In this document: piece by piece, positions 26,901 through 34,244 of the stretch | Position numbering within the stretch: position 1 is the stretch's first letter | Layout of the letters: each line of letters opens with the position of its first letter | Assembly (NCBI GenBank): GCA_016190825.1 | Contig: JACPPV010000023.1 | Coordinates: forward strand, 62,001-126,000 | Reading direction: 5' to 3' | Length of the DNA: 64,000 bases | From: Chloroflexota bacterium | GTDB taxonomy: Bacteria; Chloroflexota; Dehalococcoidia; Dehalococcoidales; UBA2162 | Program-made: the position numbers and the translations under genes | Notes under the pieces: generated by a model | Told to the model about the DNA's origin: nothing | The model's database searches: none | What the model saw: the letters and a program-made list of their open reading frames with translations, nothing else

Positions 26901-28612
26901 GGAAGGCGGCGGTCGCAAAGGTGTTCGAGGGGTTGGAGAAGATTATCTCAGACCTGAACGGCGTTATCGAACCTATCCTCGAGGCCGACTACCGGATTGA
27001 TGGCAACTCCATTCGCAGTCGCCGTACAGCCATTGAGACCAATATCTTTGAAATGGCCATCCGGAATAATCACGTGACCATGGAGGAAAGCGACTATTCA
27101 AATAAAGAGGCAGTGGACATCATTGAAGTGCTGGATAAGCACGATATCACCAGAGACCTGGCGAATGGGATGAGGCTGCGCTCCAGGATAGAGATGGAGG
27201 GTTCCATCGAAGAGGTGACATTGTCGGAGGAGAACAAGAGCGAACTCATCGGGCTGTCTGTCGAGATCAAGGAGAAGACGAGCCGGACTGACTTGCAGAA
27301 AGGAGCCACTGAGCTTCGTGAAGCAGTGGAAAAGGGCGATGTCAGCCGGGTAGATGGTGCTTTGTCCGGGATGGTTGATGCCCTGGAAGGATACGTGGAT
27401 GATTGCGGCATCTGGATAAAGGGCGCCGGTTGCCGGGTGGTGGGCAATCAGGTGGTGGTTCCGCCGGATGCCGACCCCACAACATGGTCGCAGGGGGGTA
27501 TCCGCTTCTGGGATGATGAGGGAAGCCCGATTTGGTTCCTTGCTCTTTTGGTGCAGATGTTGCAGGTGTACCTTCCGGAAATGGAAATCTCCTCTCTGCT
27601 GGGAGTATCGGAGACGCTCATCGACAATAATGAGGTAGTTCGCGGCGCCGGCCATGGCGTTGAGATCAACGGGATAGTCGATATGCCGTTCGGCATGGGG
27701 CTGGTTGATATTAAGATCCGGGGTAATCAGATACAGGAAATGGCCGGGGCCGGGATCGCTTTTGATGAAAAGAGCCTCACCATCGGGGCGGACGTTGAGG
27801 GGAACCGCATCCTCGACTGCGGCAGCCCTGCTCTGACCGCCATCGTGGACAAGAAGGGCGGGCTGGTGCTCCGTAGCACCGCCGGCTGCCGCATCCTGAA
27901 TAATCGCATCCGGTGCAGCAGTAACCTGGAAAAGAGCACCGGAATCTTTGCCATAGATTTGCAGAAGGTGTTCGGGTTGACCGTGGCGAACAATCACCTG
28001 CAGCACGCCGAAGTCAGTGGTTACCAGTTCGAGACCGGCAAGGACCTCATGGGGCGGCTGGTTTCAGATGTTGATCTGTTCGGTCTGGCAGTGGCAAACC
28101 TATGCGGCTGTATCCGGCTTTCGGAGTTGCAGGGAGAGGCTGCAATTCAGAATAATGATATGCTGATTTCGAAAGGGTTGGGGGTGGGGCTGGTGATGGG
28201 CATTGATGTTAGCACAACTGAGTTCTGGAACGTGGCTACAGAAGGCATCGAGATGAAAGCAAGGTTCATCAGCCTTACCGAGAATGTCAGCAGACGTACG
28301 GGTGGAACGACTGCAGCTATTCCGGCCACCTCCGGCGTACAGGGTAACCACTTCGAGTCCCTGGTTGGCAGCCCGTTCTTCGCCTTCGTGATCGCCGGTT
28401 TGCAGGATTTGAACTTCTCCGGTAATAACGTGCGTTCCCGGACGGAGACATTTTCGCCCGGGTATATTTTGCAGGTCATCCGTGGAGTGGTGAACAACAA
28501 CATGCTGGATACGCTGTCGCTGAACATGGGATCCGGAGTGGTCGCGGGCAATGTCACTAATATACCCGTTGCCATTCCGGCGGGGGTGACCGGGGGGCTG
28601 AACAGTCCATAA
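23945..28612 (+). CDS. Giant DUF6519 protein with right-handed beta-helix (probable tail fibre)
   Basis: ATG 23945 follows CCCGGAGGTG; the longer frame upstream runs through the preceding gene and has no ribosome site. The 1555-residue product opens with the DUF6519 signature (MKGDFTRFTHDVRKHYSGVL, then QQGRVSLDADWNEA). After about residue 440 it becomes a pectate lyase-like, right-handed beta-helix (RPGESIQRAIDCAIASGGGC). Many rungs follow in which Asn-rich turns recur (GNRIQALKGQ, GNQVVVPPD, NNRIRCSSN, GNVTNIPVA). This architecture is that of phage and injection-system tail spikes. It is the longest gene in the window and is probably the target-binding part of the apparatus. Confidence 0.8.
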   Translation: MKGDFTRFTHDVRKHYSGVLQQQGRVSLDADWNEAVQIQDYLRLTGNRDIIGRCGVPDNTKNGFMIARSADNSQLILKSGDATPARIYVDGIMCQMEKDVAIPNPGGSGTYLAYLDVWQRHITVVEDGDLAEVALGGPDTTTRIKTEWQVRLKDISADLQKGVLDLKKFCCGEYVWLPEEYASTGKLAARAEQPEAKEEICEVGARGGYRGLENRLYRVEIHNGGNPATGSVTFKWSRDNGSVVFPVETIEYKAGKSTVILKQSGSDDVLTLHVGDWVEISDDQNDLALKTGILAQVAKGSDMSKGLVVLETDVSAYQTLDHQKLRRWDQKDSSELPLTGGTIKITADTWIPLEEGVEVCFKTGIYQPGDYWLIPARTRLRDVLWDVEGNSPVFESLHGTEHHYCALAAVELGDKVWGQPEDLRHVFFPLSQLGKSCCTTVRPGESIQRAIDCAIASGGGCICLCKGVHHVEGPLRLEKAQNLVICAETAATVVHFKGTDEDGEGGFVLKGCKGVSITGMLIVGDDVPSLVSIKGSVESLPNLDVTLESVSMFNRTFKKGDAPGSNCAIRVGHAGHINIENCRIMAENGIISLFGDSLPDAGILENAEIVKTISRDSMMEHSIAPEFTKAKLNYGIGVYQLSLKDSIVLFREYGVWALKCVGWSLEDSRITALPQTKMGWPVVLDSKIQYQTILDYLQEARFSESMSATGTAVKSLIWKDCHVTGCTMSGAAGMNVALWLGGKAAENSIRAAYGLLALWLHDAVWSGNTTECENSGMAVCGSFRSRIEGNLVRGGVGLENYALAKWLGDFDSYLDEIVRAYNMGGGKAGAPIALWVLLEEVCKRLNLTELTDALQELLDSFENYNGIPVLLLASVNLYSELGSIAKASAGIPVPVIGLKVRGNEIEAASGVHLRNFIPIAGLGISGNRIQALKGQAVLVKANPYTINPYAVIVIWRFVYRALPSIFKKLGVAISSRAEVRNLTAERKAAVAKVFEGLEKIISDLNGVIEPILEADYRIDGNSIRSRRTAIETNIFEMAIRNNHVTMEESDYSNKEAVDIIEVLDKHDITRDLANGMRLRSRIEMEGSIEEVTLSEENKSELIGLSVEIKEKTSRTDLQKGATELREAVEKGDVSRVDGALSGMVDALEGYVDDCGIWIKGAGCRVVGNQVVVPPDADPTTWSQGGIRFWDDEGSPIWFLALLVQMLQVYLPEMEISSLLGVSETLIDNNEVVRGAGHGVEINGIVDMPFGMGLVDIKIRGNQIQEMAGAGIAFDEKSLTIGADVEGNRILDCGSPALTAIVDKKGGLVLRSTAGCRILNNRIRCSSNLEKSTGIFAIDLQKVFGLTVANNHLQHAEVSGYQFETGKDLMGRLVSDVDLFGLAVANLCGCIRLSELQGEAAIQNNDMLISKGLGVGLVMGIDVSTTEFWNVATEGIEMKARFISLTENVSRRTGGTTAAIPATSGVQGNHFESLVGSPFFAFVIAGLQDLNFSGNNVRSRTETFSPGYILQVIRGVVNNNMLDTLSLNMGSGVVAGNVTNIPVAIPAGVTGGLNSP

Positions 28613-28642
28613 GAGGAGCACAAGAATTGGAGGGTAGTGAAA

Positions 28643-29077
28643 ATGGTGAGCGAAAACAAAGGTCTTGACATCGCAAAGCTGGCAAGGGACATTGCCGCTG
28701 ACATTAATAAGCTGGACAAGGTCGCTTCAGAAAAGGGCGGACTGAAAGACCTGAAAAGTATAGACCTGTCTCCCTTGCTGAAGGGCGCTGCCGCCAGGTC
28801 GCTGAGGACGGCGACCGACCGGCTGAAGAAGACGGCGGCAGAGTCCTCCAGGAAAAATCGGATTGCGACGGAAAAGGTCTCCGATCAGATAGAAAGCTCC
28901 CTGAAAGAGCGGCGGGAGAGGGTGGTCTCCGGCCTTGAAAAGCTGGGCAAGACCAGCATCAAGGATGACGCTGGGGCGAAGACGATTTTGAACCGCGTAT
29001 CGGCGGATGCGGACCTCAGCAACCGCCGTATCAGTGAGCTCCGTGCCGACAGGAAAATAAGGGCCAGAAAGATTTAG
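28643..29077 (+). CDS. Small basic helical protein ending the injection-system operon
   Basis: ATG 28643 has GGAGGG at the right distance; the GTG at 28637 is too close to it. The 144-residue product is Lys/Arg/Ser-rich and almost wholly helical (LRTATDRLKKTAAESSRKNR, EKVSDQIESSLKERRERVVS), with no signal or membrane segment. It lies 30 bases after the tail-fibre gene in the same direction. It could be a chaperone, a tail-length or capping protein, or cargo. I do not recognise its family. Confidence 0.65.
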   Translation: MVSENKGLDIAKLARDIAADINKLDKVASEKGGLKDLKSIDLSPLLKGAAARSLRTATDRLKKTAAESSRKNRIATEKVSDQIESSLKERRERVVSGLEKLGKTSIKDDAGAKTILNRVSADADLSNRRISELRADRKIRARKI

Positions 29078-29162
29078 TATTATGGACTGTGGCTTGGGAT
29101 ATTGTATTGGCCTGGATGACCTGGTACCAAGTTGCCTGAAAAGGCGTAATTATCTAATTGTT

Positions 29163-29255
29163 CGTCCTTGAGCTTGTCGAAGGGCGTTCATGGTTTCCTT
29201 CGGCTTAGCTCAGAGCTTGCCCCGTACTTGATACGGGGACAGGCTAACACCTCGC
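29163..29255. repeat. Dispersed repeat (TTGTCGAAGG family), copy 1
   Basis: The sequence CCTTGAGCTTGTCGAAGG, then GTTCATGGTTTCCTTCGGCT and a CAGAGCTTG end is found again inverted at 52575-52640. A palindrome CCCCGTACTTGATACGGGG (about 29220-29240) follows. No gene is seen in 29078-29350. Confidence 0.7.
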
Positions 29256-29350
29256 CACGAACGGTGCGCAAGAGAGCACCATATAATGCAACTAAGTACG
29301 AGTTTATGCTTGTCTTCAATTTGGGGTGAATACCATTCAGGAGCACACGT

Positions 29351-30085
29351 GTGACCACAAGCCAGCAGGATGATTCTAAGACTTCAGGACGGCCATCAGT
29401 AATTCGGGCCGTTAAGACCTATCTGAATTTCTTTTCCCTGGTTGTGCTCGTCGTCGAGGCGGGCCTGGGAGCCATAGCCTTAACGGCTCTGGGCACCGTG
29501 CAGCTGGTGGCTGTCTACTCGATGGCCCTCGTAATCTTGGCGCTGATCGTCGTGGTGTCGCTATTTGCCGCCAAAAAGCCTGAAGTTCTTTTGCAGTCGG
29601 TGGGCGATACCGGGCATTTAAGGGACTTCACCAGGGCTATCACCGGTCACTGGTGGGAGCGCATAACGCCGGATGACCGCTCGTCGTTGAGCTACGTCAT
29701 CATCAGCCCGTATCTGCCGACCAATACGGTGATGCTTCACGGCAGGGTATTCAATGCGAAGGGTGAGGAATCCGCGAAATGGGATACCGTCGCAACCTGC
29801 ATAGACGTCGGGAAAAGGAAGGTATTCTACTACTGGAACGGGCACCATTTCAGCAAACCCGGCGAGCCATGGGAGGGCTTCGGGGAAATATCTTTTTACG
29901 AATCTGAAGGAAAGGTCACGAGCGGCGGAGGACTGTATTCAGATACCAACCTCACCGATGTGAAAACGACAACCAGAAAAGCCGCAAAATTTCAACGCAG
30001 TACAGAAGAAGAAACCCGTATCATGAGGGATGAAAACCGGGAGTTGGTTGAAGCTCTTGTCCGCAGCAAGCTGGGAATTGGCTAG
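29351..30085 (+). CDS. Two-transmembrane protein with a beta-rich cytoplasmic domain
   Basis: The GTG start at 29351 gives a 244-residue protein. Two hydrophobic helices lie at about 26-48 and 51-73, then a soluble domain of about 120 residues rich in beta strands (LSYVIISPYLPTNTVMLHGR; KVFYYWNGHHFSKPGEPWEG; GKVTSGGGLYSDTN) and a charged helical tail. This layout resembles the 2TM plus beta-barrel proteins related to Cap15, which bind cyclic nucleotides and rupture membranes in anti-phage defence. The match is by shape only; no nucleotide cyclase gene is near. It may just as well be a component or target protein of the preceding operon. Confidence 0.5.
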   Translation: MTTSQQDDSKTSGRPSVIRAVKTYLNFFSLVVLVVEAGLGAIALTALGTVQLVAVYSMALVILALIVVVSLFAAKKPEVLLQSVGDTGHLRDFTRAITGHWWERITPDDRSSLSYVIISPYLPTNTVMLHGRVFNAKGEESAKWDTVATCIDVGKRKVFYYWNGHHFSKPGEPWEGFGEISFYESEGKVTSGGGLYSDTNLTDVKTTTRKAAKFQRSTEEETRIMRDENRELVEALVRSKLGIG

Positions 30086-30179
30086 CCTTCTGCCGGGAAG
30101 AATAGCAATTACCCGATTTGACCCGGTGTGGTAGCATCGACGGGTTAGAAGAATCAGGGTGGTCTGTATGTAGCAGGGT

Positions 30180-30305
30180 GCTGAGAAAGCCTTTTTGGGT
30201 TCGTCTCTCCCTTTGAAAAAGAGCCTGTCGAGGAGGGACTAAGGGGGATTTCCAGGTTTAATATCCCTCTCAACCTCTCTTTAGGAAAGAGAGAGGAAAC
30301 CACCT
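30180..30305. repeat. Low-complexity dispersed repeat region
   Basis: Fragments such as TCTCCCTTTGAAAAAGAG, AAGGGGGATTTCCAGG and CAACCTCTCTTTAGG resemble the common intergenic 'CCCTCAACCTCTCTTT' repeat. A related piece is at about 38928-38960. It lies between the 2TM gene and the convergent Ig/CARDB gene, with no coding sequence. Confidence 0.4.
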
Positions 30306-30337
30306 GACCTGATTCGTCGTCAACCTGCTGGATTCGC

Positions 30338-31768
30338 TTAACCTTTTGGATATTGAGGGATCGGGAACGTATCTGGCACTCTCACCGTGATAGACTCCTC
30401 GTTGTTTCCCTCGTCGCTCTCCTCTACACGACAATAGGGTGGCTGCAACTCATCGCCGAGGCAGCTATCGGCGGTTATCCGCAGATTGACAGTCAAACCA
30501 CCGAATTCAGTACCGGGACCTATGTTTACATCGCCCTCAAAGACCACCTCGGCTCCGGCGGGAAGTGGACCGTCCGTAAACGGATACCATATACTGTTCT
30601 GGCCGGGTACAGTGAAAGGCCTCACAGAATACGGTTCGCCCGGCTCCTGGCCCTCTACCGCTACCTTGAATCTGCCGGCGGTAGCGTTGCCCTTGTTCCA
30701 GACCACCACGCGCACTGGTGCGAGGATATTACCCCCTTTCAGTCTGAGCGGGCCCGTGACTTCGAAACCGCTCACCACCAGGTCGGGGCCAAGGACTTGC
30801 GGCTTAGGGAGCGCCGGTATCTCAATCGTGCCCTCTTCGGGGAAGCTCTGGTTCCCGGCTCCATCCCGCGCGATGGCGCTGTAACGAACAGTCGAACCCG
30901 CGGGGTATGGGCCGCCCAGGTATTTTAACGAGGAAGATGGCTCTTCTTTCTCCAGGCGGCCGTTAACGGTCAACTGTACCCACTCGATTCCTGAGTCATC
31001 AGTAGCCTCAACCGTAATACTGACCGTCCGTAGACGCGGGTCCAGAAATGGAGATATCGATAGTTTCGGCGGCATACGGTCAACCGGTGGTGGCGACTGC
31101 GGAAGCGGCCACTCATCCTCCTCAATGCCCTCGTTTCCCGCCAGGTCCCACGCCCTTGCGGTGTAGCTGACAGCAGTCATACCCTCCGGATATGGGCCGC
31201 CCGTGTATTCCAGCGGGGAGGCGCCTCCTTGTTCCACCACCTCCCCCTCAACGGCTAGCTCTATCCAGTCCACTCTCCGGTTGTCGGACGCTTCCACCGT
31301 GAAAGTTACTGTCCGCTCATGCCCCGGGCGCGCAGTCACCCAAACTTCCGGAGGCTCGCGGTCCACGATGATTATCCATGCAAGACCGCCAATCACAAGG
31401 GTAAATGCCACGACGGTGGGCCACATCAGAGGCCCCGCCATTTTAGCCAGGGTCTTCTTCAGACCGTATCTGAACTCCCGCTCTATGTCCCCCACCAGTT
31501 GCTGCCGCCCCGCGCCCGGCTCAGTTACCTGCCGGGCGGCTTTTTTGGCGTGTTCGTCCAGCAGCCTGTCAATCTTTTCCTCGGAGAGTTTCCTGATTTT
31601 CTCTTGAAGCCGCCGGAAGGCGCTCTCCTTGAGTTCGTCTTTGATCTCCCTGGCGGCCCTTCGCGTGCCTGCCCTGGCTATTCGGTAAACGATATCGCCC
31701 ACCACTTCCCTGGCGATATTCTTGACCGGCTCTTTCACCCTGTTCTTGAGTTCGTCCGTCTCCGCCAT
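30338..31768 (-). CDS. Membrane-anchored protein with two Ig-like domains and a CARDB domain
   Basis: The 476-residue protein has a charged helical cytoplasmic part (1-110), one transmembrane helix (about 114-135), then two Ig-like domains. Domain 1 contains SPLEYTGGPYPEGMTAVSYT with ARAWDLAGNEG, and domain 2 contains SSLKYLGGPYPAGSTVRYSA with ARDGAGNQS, a clear tandem duplication. A CARDB-like domain (about 330-470) with VVWNKGNATAGRFKV follows. The C-terminus faces outside. It looks like a surface scaffold whose cytoplasmic helix may bind the partner gene product encoded just upstream (31786-32328). It converges with the injection-system operon, so a shared role is possible but unproved. 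Confidence 0.75.
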   Translation of the reverse strand: MAETDELKNRVKEPVKNIAREVVGDIVYRIARAGTRRAAREIKDELKESAFRRLQEKIRKLSEEKIDRLLDEHAKKAARQVTEPGAGRQQLVGDIEREFRYGLKKTLAKMAGPLMWPTVVAFTLVIGGLAWIIIVDREPPEVWVTARPGHERTVTFTVEASDNRRVDWIELAVEGEVVEQGGASPLEYTGGPYPEGMTAVSYTARAWDLAGNEGIEEDEWPLPQSPPPVDRMPPKLSISPFLDPRLRTVSITVEATDDSGIEWVQLTVNGRLEKEEPSSSLKYLGGPYPAGSTVRYSAIARDGAGNQSFPEEGTIEIPALPKPQVLGPDLVVSGFEVTGPLRLKGGNILAPVRVVVWNKGNATAGRFKVAVEGQEPGEPYSVRPFTVPGQNSIWYPFTDGPLPAGAEVVFEGDVNIGPGTEFGGLTVNLRITADSCLGDELQPPYCRVEESDEGNNEESITVRVPDTFPIPQYPKG

Positions 31769-31785
31769 CGCTGCTCTCCCGGGCG

Positions 31786-32328
31786 TTAACCGCCCGCGTG
31801 TGTCAGGCGTTCTTCGAATGACTTGAGTTCCTTGTCCAGGGCATCCTCCAGTGCCACCTGTAGTCCTTCGAACAACTCGCGAACAAACGGGTTATCAGGC
31901 AGCCTGCCGCCGATGTCCCTGATAGCGCGCTGGTGAGCCTGCCTGAGCAAACCAGTCAAATGGCTTATTTCTTCGCCGCTTAAACTGGCGTTCCGCTGCT
32001 TCAACTGGTCAATGATGCGGTCGCAAACCGAGCGGACATAGGCCTCGGCAGGCCCGCTGAAAACGTTTTTGGAGCTTTCCCGTACCGAGACCCTCACCGC
32101 ATTTTCGCTTACTTCTTCTAGCATTAGCGCGAGGTCAATGTCACCGCCGCCACCCAGGTCTCCAGCAAGGATATCTCTGAAAGCCTCTTTGCCCGCCTTC
32201 TTTATTCCCTGTGAAGCGCCTTCTCTGGCCCCCTCAAGGATTCCTTCAATCATTCCTTTCTGAATGTTTTGGAGCCTATTCTGTTCGTCTGCGATTATTT
32301 GTTCCGTATTACTAATATCTATCGGCAT
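31786..32328 (-). CDS. Hypothetical helical protein paired with the Ig/CARDB protein
   Basis: The 180-residue product is acidic and helical throughout (ADEQNRLQNIQKGMIEGILE, VSENAVRVSVRESSKNVFSG, FEGLQVALEDALDKELKSFE). Gly-rich bits such as GDLGGGGDID split it into two halves. No signal or membrane segment is visible. It precedes the membrane-anchored Ig/CARDB gene by 17 bases on the same strand, so the two are one transcription unit. I do not recognise its family. Confidence 0.65.
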   Translation of the reverse strand: MPIDISNTEQIIADEQNRLQNIQKGMIEGILEGAREGASQGIKKAGKEAFRDILAGDLGGGGDIDLALMLEEVSENAVRVSVRESSKNVFSGPAEAYVRSVCDRIIDQLKQRNASLSGEEISHLTGLLRQAHQRAIRDIGGRLPDNPFVRELFEGLQVALEDALDKELKSFEERLTHAGG

Positions 32329-32510
32329 GGCAATAAATCTCGCCCTTCCATTATCCGCCTGTATGGGCCTGTTGTCAACACGGGAGACCGGGTGTCTTCA
32401 GGAAGACATAGACAAAAAGAGACAATAAGAGAAAGATAAGAGACAAAAGATACGGCATTTTTTGCTTTCCGGCTGGCCCGGCAACGAACTGGTATGCTCC
32501 CCCACCCCAT

Positions 32511-32549
32511 AAAAAAGGCGGAAGGTGCGCTGCTAGTGCGCCTCCCGCC
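32511..32549 (-). terminator. Rho-independent terminator of the minus-strand transcript
   Basis: GGCGG (32517-32521) and part of AGGTGCGC pair with GCGCCT and CCGCC (32545-32549) around a short loop. Read on the minus strand the hairpin ends in six T (32516-32511). It lies 20 bases after the stop of the 87-residue ORF. Confidence 0.7.
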
Positions 32550-32568
32550 ACTTTTATATCAGCTGTCC

Positions 32569-32832
32569 TCATCGGTCGCGGTCTCTCCGGCTCGCCTGTA
32601 CCTCGCGCTCACGGAATCTTTCCGGGAACTCCCGTTCTTCTATTTCCTCGATGAGGTCCTCCAGGTCTTCTATGTCAAGGGCTCTTCTGAGCAGAAATCT
32701 CCGCAGGCCAAGGCCGAGTTCGATCTTGATAGTGTCTACGTTATTCTCTATGTTGCGCCTTCGAAGAATATCTCTGACGTCAAACCTGAACTCGTCGAGG
32801 AGGTCTTCAAGTTCGAAGTCCCGGAACAGCAA
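32569..32832 (-). CDS. Small, highly charged helical protein downstream of tRNA-Lys
   Basis: An 87-residue ORF with TTG start at 32832 is almost wholly Arg, Glu, Asp, Leu, Ile and Phe. The repeated wording FRDFELEDLLDEFRFDVRDI and LDIEDLEDLIEEIEEREFPE suggests an amphipathic helical repeat. The frame also extends upstream without a stop (LQFRDLLLFRSLGFRQFLLF), so the true start is uncertain. A good terminator follows it, which favours this strand over the overlapping plus-strand ORF. Function unknown. Confidence 0.45.
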   Translation of the reverse strand: MLFRDFELEDLLDEFRFDVRDILRRRNIENNVDTIKIELGLGLRRFLLRRALDIEDLEDLIEEIEEREFPERFREREVQASRRDRDR

Positions 32833-32900
32833 GAACTGGCGGAACCCGAGGCTTCTGAAGAGGAGCAGGTCTCTGAACTGAAGTCGCGCTCAATACCAAG

Positions 32901-32973
32901 TAGGCCGTGCAGGACTCGAACCTGCGACCAACGGATTAAAAGTCCGATGCTCTACCAACTGAGCTAACGGCCC
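32901..32973 (-). tRNA. tRNA-Lys (anticodon TTT)
   Basis: The minus-strand sequence folds as a cloverleaf. It has a GGGCCGT/ACGGCCT acceptor stem with one G-U pair, a D arm TAGCTCAGTTGGTAGAGC, an anticodon loop with CTTTTAA and a T arm GGTTCGAGTCC. The discriminator base is A and CCA is not encoded. Confidence 0.95.
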
Positions 32974-33091
32974 GAAAGCATCACTATTTTATCTTCTCCG
33001 ATTGTGTTTTGTAAACATCGCCGGCTGTTGACAAATTCCGGCAATCCGGTAACATAATCACAATAACAAACCAGTAAGAGGGAGGTATAGA

Positions 33092-33460
33092 ATGCTTTGC
33101 CCGAAATGTACCCACTCCAATCCGGACGAGAACAATTTCTGTGGTAACTGCGGCACAGCGCTACTATCTGGTGGGCGCATAACGCTGAAAGACATTCTGG
33201 ACGCGGGACTACTTAAAGCTGGCGATGAGTTGACCATTAAGCTGAGGGGACAAGAAATGAAGGCCAAGCTTCTGGATGATGGCAAAATAGAGTACCAGGA
33301 AAAGGTCTATGATGGTCCGCTGGCTTGCGCCACCGCAGTCAGGGGACAGGCTTGCGATGGCTGGTTCTGCTGGAACGCCCTGGACCATGCCACCAACCGC
33401 AGCTACTCGCTCAGCCATTATCGCGGCGCGCTGCTGAGGAAAAGGGGGCAAAGGAGCTAG
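33092..33460 (+). CDS. Zinc ribbon fused to a RAMA domain
   Basis: ATG 33092 follows GGGAGGT. Residues 1-25 form a zinc ribbon with Cys3, Cys6, Cys17 and Cys20 (CPKC...CGNC). Residues 30-105 match the RAMA (restriction enzyme adenine methylase associated) domain: ITLKDILDAGLLKAGDELTI, then LLDDGKIEYQEKVYDGPLAC and GWFCWNALD. RAMA domains are usually fused to nucleases or methyltransferases and are thought to read modified DNA; here there is no enzyme domain and no such gene nearby. It probably acts as a DNA- or zinc-binding adaptor. Confidence 0.75.
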   Translation: MLCPKCTHSNPDENNFCGNCGTALLSGGRITLKDILDAGLLKAGDELTIKLRGQEMKAKLLDDGKIEYQEKVYDGPLACATAVRGQACDGWFCWNALDHATNRSYSLSHYRGALLRKRGQRS

Positions 33461-34138
33461 CGGGTTGCCATTGTTTCTAACGTAGCCAGCCTCTAAACAC
33501 TATCATTTCGGCACCATATCGCGGCATGGAGTAACTTCGGCGGGAATTTACTTCTCTGACTGGATTTCAGTTTTCGTGTCGCGTCTCGCCCTGTATTTGA
33601 TACAAAGCACAGTAACTTAGTTGTGCTATCGTTAATTATAAACGCATGGGAGCACAACTATAAATGAGCCAAAGACTCTCGTTGAAGCAATTAAATACTT
33701 CTTTGCCCCCGATGTTTGCCTGAATTTCGTGGTTAGCCTGCGCTGGCCGGACGGTGTATTGAGGAAACCTTGACCGGAAAGACGAAATGAGCTATTGTCT
33801 TGACTACCCTACCACTGGCCGCTTTTGACCCGCCCACAAGTGGCCGGTTTTAGTGCCCCGTGACACGAGGAACCCCTATTATTCTTGTCTGTTAACAAAT
33901 TCAGCGTCGCGAAGTTTACACTGAACGGAGTGAACGTGTTCCCCAGAGTGACATCTGATACAGCTCTATCGGGAAGGGGTCTGGGGATGGGTATCTACCA
34001 CACAGGCATGGTATGCCGAGGCGCTGTAGGGCGGGCCGGAGATTTCAGTTCTCCCTGACACTCGTCTGAACTTAACGTCAAAAGCATTCTCATTTAGGAG
34101 ACGCGATGCCTCCAAGCAATGATATCTGAATATCAATC
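33461..34138. other. Gene-free stretch with a possible IS21-type end remnant
   Basis: No credible gene lies here. Near 33810-33855 two direct repeats, CACTGGCCGCTTTTGACCC and AAGTGGCCGGTTTTAGTGCCC-like, recall the repeated TGGCCGnTTTT units at IS21-family ends. No transposase is present, so at most it is a scar. The remainder shows no other structure that I can support. Confidence 0.3.
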
Positions 34139-34225
34139 AGATATATCGTGATATATCGAATAGCTTGACAAACCTGCTCCAACGATAGTAAGATAATGGT
34201 ATCTCGATATATCGTGTTATATCAA
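34139..34225 (+). promoter_or_regulatory. Promoter and tandem operators of the PadR/ABC operon
   Basis: TTGACA (34165-34170) and TAAGAT (34189-34194) lie 18 bases apart. Flanking them are two similar AT-rich inverted sites, ATATATCGTGATATATCG (34141-34158) and CTCGATATATCGTGTTATAT (about 34202-34221). PadR proteins bind such palindromes; two sites around one promoter suggest autorepression released by an exported compound. Confidence 0.6.
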
Positions 34226-34244
34226 GGGAAAGGAAGAATTCAGA

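Noticed and set aside
18134-29077. Reading the tail gene cluster as an ordinary prophage
   Set aside because: No capsid, portal, terminase, integrase or lysis gene is present, and the baseplate proteins are of the injection-system type.
32494-32967. A 157-codon plus-strand ORF across the tRNA region
   Set aside because: It runs through antisense of a clear tRNA-Lys, lacks a ribosome site and has no recognisable domain; the minus-strand ORF ends at a real terminator.
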